From positions 27,251,385 to 27,315,384 of the forward strand of contig CM070594.1 of NCBI GenBank assembly GCA_036346395.1: 64,000 nucleotides of DNA, written 5' to 3'. The notes under the pieces are model-generated. The model did no database searches. It was not told where the DNA came from and was given only the letters and a program-made list of their open reading frames with translations. Origin of the DNA: Hsuehochloa calcarea. Taxonomy: Eukaryota; Streptophyta; Magnoliopsida; Poales; Poaceae. Below, in pieces: positions 58,246 through 64,000 of this stretch. The translations under genes and the position numbers were made by a program. Numbering within the stretch: the first letter of the stretch is position 1; each line of letters starts with the position of its first letter.

Positions 58246-59918
58246 TGTAATACCTCATTTATCCGGTTAGGTTGTATCGTTTTATTGGTATGGGAATTCT
58301 ATTCGAAAACGGAATTTTCAACTTTCCGGAATCGGTTCGGTAGAAAGAAAGAGGTCAGGGAGAGTAAAAGAAATCGTTTTTCGTCGGAAAATCCAAATCT
58401 TCGGGGGGGTAAATGTTATTGCGGACAACTTTGGCCGCAGTCATGACCAGTGTGGCCCATGAGGCCGCCGGCCCATGTAGGGGCCGGCCAAAAGGCCAAA
58501 AGGGGGGGGCACCACTCCCCCCCCCCCAAACCCTAAAGCCCCCACCTCCTCCCCCTTGGAGCCGCCCCCACCTCCTCCCCCTTGGAGCCGCCCCCTTTCT
58601 TCCTCCCCTCCTCCTAGGCGCCTCCCTCTCCATTGGTGGCTGCCATTGGAGATCCCCGGAGCTGCACACCCGGTCTTCAACGCGTTCTTCTTGATTCTTC
58701 CCCGCGGCGTTTGCATCCACTCGGGTTCGCTGATTTGGGGCTGGCCAAAGAAGGAGAGGGAAGGCTTTGGGAAGTTGTTCCTCGTCGTTCTTCGGTCTAC
58801 AAGGGTAACGAGACCCCATCGCTGTTTGATTTCGTTAGAGTTGTCGATTCCATGTTTTTGATAGTATTGCGTAATTTCTGTTAGTAGATCGGTTCTGTAC
58901 AGTAGGTTGCAACTCGGTTTTGGGTGCTTTAGAGGCAGAATTGGATGATTTCGCCTTCTAGAGTTTTGTTCCTTATTTCATTAGCTTTCTTTTGGCACCT
59001 GGATCACAATTTTTCACCCAGTAGATTAAAAGTTATGGCTGTTTTACTACGCGCTGGTCTGTCTGTCAGAACTGGTGGGTATAGTCAGTTGCACCTAGGT
59101 TTTGATCTAGTTAGAGTCAGAATCAGGTCGGCCACCCAACTAGGTTTTTGAAGATAATTTCACCATGTTTCCAGGCTGATAAAAATCACTTTATTTGGAT
59201 CAGTGGTTCAAAAGTTAGAGCATTTTCTTTAGGGCTGTTCAGATTTCTGGGCAGACTGCAGTTGTAGTTTTTCAATGGATGGTTAGACCTCTGTAATGGC
59301 CGAATTAGAGTTTACCATCAACTAGAGTTTTGTAGCCTGTTAAGTTAAGAAAATTTGAGCACTGGTTTCAGGTCTTTTGGACTTACGGTTTTTTATTGGT
59401 GAATTTTCTAGTAAAACTGCCAGATTGGGGTTAATTGAAATGGTTGGGTAAATTGATCAAATTGACTTTTATTTGGTTAGTTTGGCTAGAAGATTGAGGG
59501 AGGACACGTGTAGCATCGCAATATTCGTTGCCCTCATTTCGATTATATTTTATTGTAGGCGGTGAAGCGGTGAGTGGAGGGGTATCACAATTACCTCCCA
59601 ACCCGTTGCTGTGTGGCAAGGCAAAGTAATTTGTAATCAATGTTTGATGTCATGTATGATGTGTGAATGAATGTTTACATTTGTTCGTATGTGTAGATGA
59701 ATGCCATGTGTTCTTTTCATTTATGAGTACTATTCCATATTGACATGTGATCATCATGACATGCATTCATTATTTTGGTAAGACCCGTCAATTCCAGTAT
59801 GGGCACTTGAAATCCCATCAATTCCAAGATGGGTACGTGAGTCCACCATTCCAATGTGGGCCACGTTACGTGAGTCCACCATTCCAATGTGGGCCACGTT
59901 GGACGGTCGTATGAAACG
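58246..59918 (+). mobile_element. Gypsy-type LTR, cut by the next insertion
   Basis: Starts TGTAATACC at 58246 inside the copia gag (preceding bases GATCA). It resembles the solo LTR at 5687 in build: a GC-rich block with 'ggccggccaaaaggcc' and 'aaaccctaaagccccc' at 58470-58560, then AT-rich leader sequence. No LTR end is seen; at 59919 another LTR begins in the opposite orientation, so it is interrupted or truncated there. Four copies of a short word around 'ttccaatgtgggccac' and 'ttccagtatgggcac' are at 59790-59900. Confidence 0.6.
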
Positions 59919-62418
59919 TGTAACACCCCAGCCCAACACTGAACCTAGAATGTCACCTCACTACACTTTAAACTAATAATTATCGACACACTATCAAATT
60001 ACATCAAGGAAACAGAGATAATCATATCAATGTACCACAAACGAACGTGTAAATATGGATCAAACGACAATAAATAAGCAATGGGAATTATAACCAGGCA
60101 AATAATCCAAAGCAGCATCAACTAATGAATCCAAATTAATAAAGCAAATAGTCTAGTCCAAATGATATCCTAAACATTATTCAATAACTAACATGTCCAA
60201 GTGTAAACCATTGTTGAATAAAAAGATTATCATGGCGAATGATCATGTGATGCCCATGTGCTCTACTCGCTCTCAATTACGGCATCCTCGAAGGTCACCT
60301 AAAAACAACAGTAGAGCAAGGGTGAGTCCACGACTCAGCAAATACATCCATAAACAACGAACAATCATAAATCAACAGTATTCAATAACTTCATTATCAT
60401 CATATGCACTTCCATTCACATTCTCATTCATCAATCTCAAATATCAATGCAACTCTAATCTATATGTCCACATGCACTTCTTTTCGCGTATACCGGTATA
60501 GCGTGAGTGAATGCTCGCGACAACATTCACTCTCAAGCCCGTTCCTCCAAAAGGATCGGGGACCTCCTCCACTCCCGTGGAGTTGTGATCAATCATGATC
60601 ACCTTCTCTTATGCAAAGATGCTTATGAATGCAAACATGCAATCTCCATCATAAACAACATATCCAACTTTCCATCATGCTCATCAACAAAGATATAAAC
60701 ATACCAATTCATTGTTTGCAATTAAACCAAATAAAAGCACAACAATAATGGTAATAGAAGATAAAGAAAACAGTGATCGATCATTGATCGCTGTCTACCA
60801 TGCACTTGCCTGTACTAGTTGCGACGCACAATTTGACTCGAAGATGGCAACAAGTACGACGCTTCTCCTACATTAAATACACACATCTCAATACAAGCTA
60901 CAGCATCATCGCATAACAATCAATATACATCGCTCCTACCGTCCCCAAATATACCACGTTACGCGGTATCGAAAAGCTACCCATTGCTGTCCGGTTACTA
61001 AAAAGGGCGTAACTTTTGACTCGAAAGTCCGATCACCACAAACCACCCCATTCTGGATTCTTTATAAAATTATCCACCTTTTCTTAGATTATGAAGACTT
61101 CTAATTAAATCATCTAACCCTCCGTATTTAGCTCCGAAAGCCGATCTGTCCGCTTCGGAACAGCGGTCTTCCAAATTTCATAACTTCTGTTTTACTCAAC
61201 CAAAATACGCGTTCTCAGATCCTACAGAATCATTGGACAATTATCTACAACTTTCATGTAGATCAAAAACTCTAATTAAGTCATTTACTATTTTTAATAA
61301 CAGATCTACCAAACAGCGCCTAAAGACGATAACCCTAAAAACAGCGGCCTTCCGAAAAACATAACTCTAAATATACTTGTCCGATCGACATGATTCAATA
61401 TGCTACAGAAAGCTATCGATATTATCTACAATTAACTAGTAGATGAGATTTTCCAAATTCGCCATTAAGATATCCGAATAAATCGATCAACGGAACAGCA
61501 TAATAAATAGATCTATTAATTGATTTCTCCCAATACAAACATCATATTAATCTCCCTTACTATTCCGACACATCATTCTAGTCAATTCGATAGAGTAGTA
61601 TCAGGCAAGGAGTTGGCAAAGGCATGCATTAGCCGGATAGAGCAGCATCCAACTCGGTTACTAGCAGGCACAATAAAAAAAAAAGAAAAGAATAGAATAG
61701 AACCTGACGTTTGTACTAGCTAACCAAACAAAGAGAGCTTTTGTTTGTGGCTCATAGAATCCACGGACGCGGCAGAAATTTGGAACGTCGTCCACGAACT
61801 TTTGTTTGCAGCCGGCTTCGGCAGATTGAAGAAGGGTCAGAGCGACCAAGATCCACAAGCATGCACCTCCACGCTGCACGGCTTGGTGGTTTCAGTGGCC
61901 CGGCTTCCACGTCTGCAGAAAGCGAAACGCAAAGAAGACAGTCGCTTCGCTCCCAGCCGCGCGGCCTAGGCACGCGACAACCGCCACAAAGAAGTCTGGC
62001 GGCTTCACGCGACGAGACTCGGCGGCGCCGGACCACGACCTCGCAGCCAGAGAAAAGAAAAACAATGGCGAGGAAAAAGCTCGGCCGGCAGTGCACCGCA
62101 GCCACTCTCACGCGGCACGGCAGTGAAACGAAAAATTGGATGGCGGCGGCTTCGGCACAGGGAAACAAGAAAAAAGAACTGGCGGCAGGCTGTGGGAAAA
62201 CAAAAAGAAAACTAGGGTTTTCTAGTGAACCAAAAATCTATTTATATAGCTCAGGGAAATTCCGGAAATACTATTTTTTTCCACGAAATCTTTTTATTTA
62301 ATTACACATAAGCCCTAAAGACGTTTTTAATTAATTACTTACCGTTACCATTAAATTAATTAATCTCCGACCATTAAGACGCAAATATTAAAATTAATAA
62401 TATTTTCAGGGTATTACA
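59919..62418 (-). repeat. 3' LTR of the minus-strand gypsy element
   Basis: 2500 bp with TG..CA ends. A transcribed GC-rich part with coding-like but unrecognised ORFs is at 61740-62200. I see no gene in the rest. Confidence 0.82.
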
Positions 62419-62491
62419 TTCTACCCCCCTTAACGGAATTCGACCCCGAATTCTAATCGCCGTTCTACTCAAATAAACTCCACTGCTGAAA

Positions 62492-63990
62492 TTAAACAAC
62501 AAAACAACACGTACCCGACGTGAACAACTCCGGATACTGCTCGCGCATGCGAGACTCCAACTCCCAAGTCGCCTCTCTCTCAGACTGATGCATCCACAGC
62601 ACCTTGACGTAGACCAACGTCTTGTGCCTCAGCACTCGCTCCGACCTCTCCAGAATGCGCGCCGGACGCGACTCAACTGTGAGGTCTTGCTCAATCGTCA
62701 ACGGCTCTAATGAAATCTTATGCTCTGGGTCTCTCAAAAACTTTCTCAGCATCGAGACGTGAAACACATTATGAACTCCACGCATGGACTCAGGAAGGTC
62801 CAAGCGGTAGGCTAACTTCCCAATTCTTGCAATAATCGAGAACGGTCCAACGTACCTCGGGCTAAGCTTTCCTTTGGTACCGAACCGAACAATGCCTTTA
62901 GTGGGAGACACTCTCAAGAGCACCTGGTCACCCACCACAAACTCCAAGTCACGCCTCCTCAAATCAGCATAACTTTTCTGTCTACTCTGAGCTGCTAACA
63001 GATTCTGCCTCACCATGGCCACACGCTCAACGGTCTTCTGAATCCAGTCCGGACCCAAAATTGCCTTCTCTCCAACTGCATCCCAACAAAGCGGCGATCT
63101 GCACTTCCGCCCATAGAGAACCTCAAATGGCGCGGCTCTAATACTGGAATGGTAACTATTATTATAAGCAAACTCTGCAAGTGGCAACTGGTCCTCCCAA
63201 CTACCCTTCCAAGATAGAACACAAGATCGCAACATGTCCTCTAAAGTCTGAATAGTACGCTCTGACTGCCCATCTGTCTGTGGGTGAAACGCTGTACTCA
63301 GGCGGAGCTGTGTGCCCAATGCACTCTGCAAACTCTCCCAGAACTTGGAGACAAACTTCGCGTCTCTGTCAGAAATGATGGTCTTTGGCACACCATGCAG
63401 TCTCACTATCTCACGCACATAAATAGGAGCTAGATCACTCGCTGAATTTGTCGTGCGAATAGGAATGAAGTCTTGTGATTTGTGAATCGATCCACCACTA
63501 CCCAAATCGCATCCTTCCCTCGCGGCGAACGAGGCAACGCCACCACAAAGTCCATAGAGATATCATCCCAAGGCCACTGGGGTACCTCCAAAGGTTGCAA
63601 CAACCCTGCAGGACGTTTGTGCTCAGCTTTCACTTGCTGACAAACACCACAAGAGGCCACATAGTTAGCAATGTCCACCTTCATTCTTTTCCACCAAAAA
63701 TTCTGTTTCAGATCTCGATACATCTTAGTCTCACCAGGGTGAGCGATTATGCAGTGCGATGTGCCTCCCTCAAGATATCATCCTTGACCTCCGCCTTTTG
63801 TGGCACGCAAAGGCGGCCTCTAAACCTCAAAGTACCAAAATCATCCATACTGAAATCACCCTCTTTACCTCCGTCCAGACGCTTCCTAACCTCCTGTAAT
63901 AACCGGTCACTCTGTTGTGCTTCCCGCACACGGTCTGGTATAGCTGACTCAAGAATCAACTGCGTCTCAACATGTGTCGTGCCCGCGTAA
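62492..63990 (-). pseudogene. Gypsy integrase with chromodomain-like tail
   Basis: C-terminal part of pol. In order: 'LRFRGRLCVPQKAEVKDDIL' (63830-63771), a zinc-finger region ending 'CGVCQQVKAEHKRPAG' (63660-63605), the core with 'WDDISMDFVVALPRS' (first Asp), 'IISDRDAKFVSKFWESL' (second Asp, 63395-63340) and 'HPQTDGQSERTIQTLEDML' (catalytic Glu, 63285-63230). The GPY/F-type module 'LSPRYVGPFSIIARIGKLAY' (62860-62800) and 'VHNVFHVSMLRKFL' follow, then a chromodomain-like end 'VKVLWMHQSEREATWELESR'. From 63480 to 62492 the frame is open for over 320 codons. Frame breaks near 63490 and 63745 interrupt the upstream part, so this copy is probably inactive, but it is the best-preserved retrotransposon coding sequence here. 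Confidence 0.86.
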
Positions 63991-64000
63991 CAATAGGATA

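Larger units (their letters stand above)
59919..64000 (-). mobile_element. Gypsy (chromovirus-like) retrotransposon, 3' LTR and end of pol
   Basis: On the minus strand the order is integrase, polypurine tract (62432-62419, 'AAGGGGGGTAG'), and a 3' LTR 62418-59919 (2500 bp) that begins TGTAATACCCTG and ends GGGGTGTTACA. The LTR has a TATA box 'gctatataaa' at 62250-62241. The rest of the element (gag, RT, 5' LTR) lies beyond the right edge. The flanking 5 bases on the left are AAACG. Confidence 0.85.

Overview
This window looks like nuclear DNA of a grass (Poaceae). It carries the usual mix of grass transposable elements (CACTA, Mutator-like, Ty1/copia and Ty3/gypsy elements with long LTRs, a Stowaway-type MITE), introns with GT..AG borders, and one GC-rich gene of the DUF1618 family, which is greatly expanded in grasses. 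I cannot name the species from sequence alone. There are no bacterial-style operons and I saw no rRNA or tRNA gene.

Layout. 1-5.65 kb: decayed remains of a CACTA (En/Spm) transposon: the C-terminal end of the TNPD-type transposase, an array of palindromic subterminal-type repeats, then a broken second ORF (Transposase_24 / Ulp1-like). A 2.2-kb solo LTR with a perfect 5-bp target duplication is inserted right behind it (5687-7918). 8-11 kb: the only convincing host gene, a DUF1618 protein on the minus strand (start codon at 10973). 11.26-13.63 kb: 5' part of a copia element whose LTR starts 284 bp upstream of that start codon. 13.63-16.26 kb: CACTA-derived sequence with repeat arrays, a long imperfect hairpin and a captured host-gene fragment. 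16.3-22.2 kb: AT-rich DNA without a convincing gene, including an old gypsy-type LTR remnant.

22.23-32.02 kb is the most interesting part: one Mutator-like element (MULE), 9793 bp, with 109-bp terminal inverted repeats (9 mismatches) and a perfect 9-bp target duplication. It carries three co-oriented genes: a frameshifted MURA-type transposase, a multi-exon plant mobile domain (PMD) gene that is much better preserved, and, behind a tandem array of about twelve 54-61 bp repeats and a TATA box, a small charged protein I cannot identify.

32.2-38.06 kb: a copia element with two ~1-kb LTRs and broken gag-pol. 39.25-45.70 kb: another copia element on the minus strand, complete from LTR to LTR, with a perfect GATAC target duplication. 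It belongs to the same family as the elements at 11.26 and 48.41 kb. 45.9-48.1 kb: a Stowaway-like MITE and a small MULE-like element. 48.4-64 kb: a chain of nested insertions: copia (48412), gypsy with a 4.2-kb LTR (49816), copia with a 1.7-kb LTR (55457), gypsy LTR (58246) and a minus-strand gypsy element running off the right edge (59919 onward).

Overall this is a transposon graveyard around one host gene. The mobile genes do not form a pathway with the host gene; its only visible link with them is that a copia LTR forms the outer border of its promoter region.
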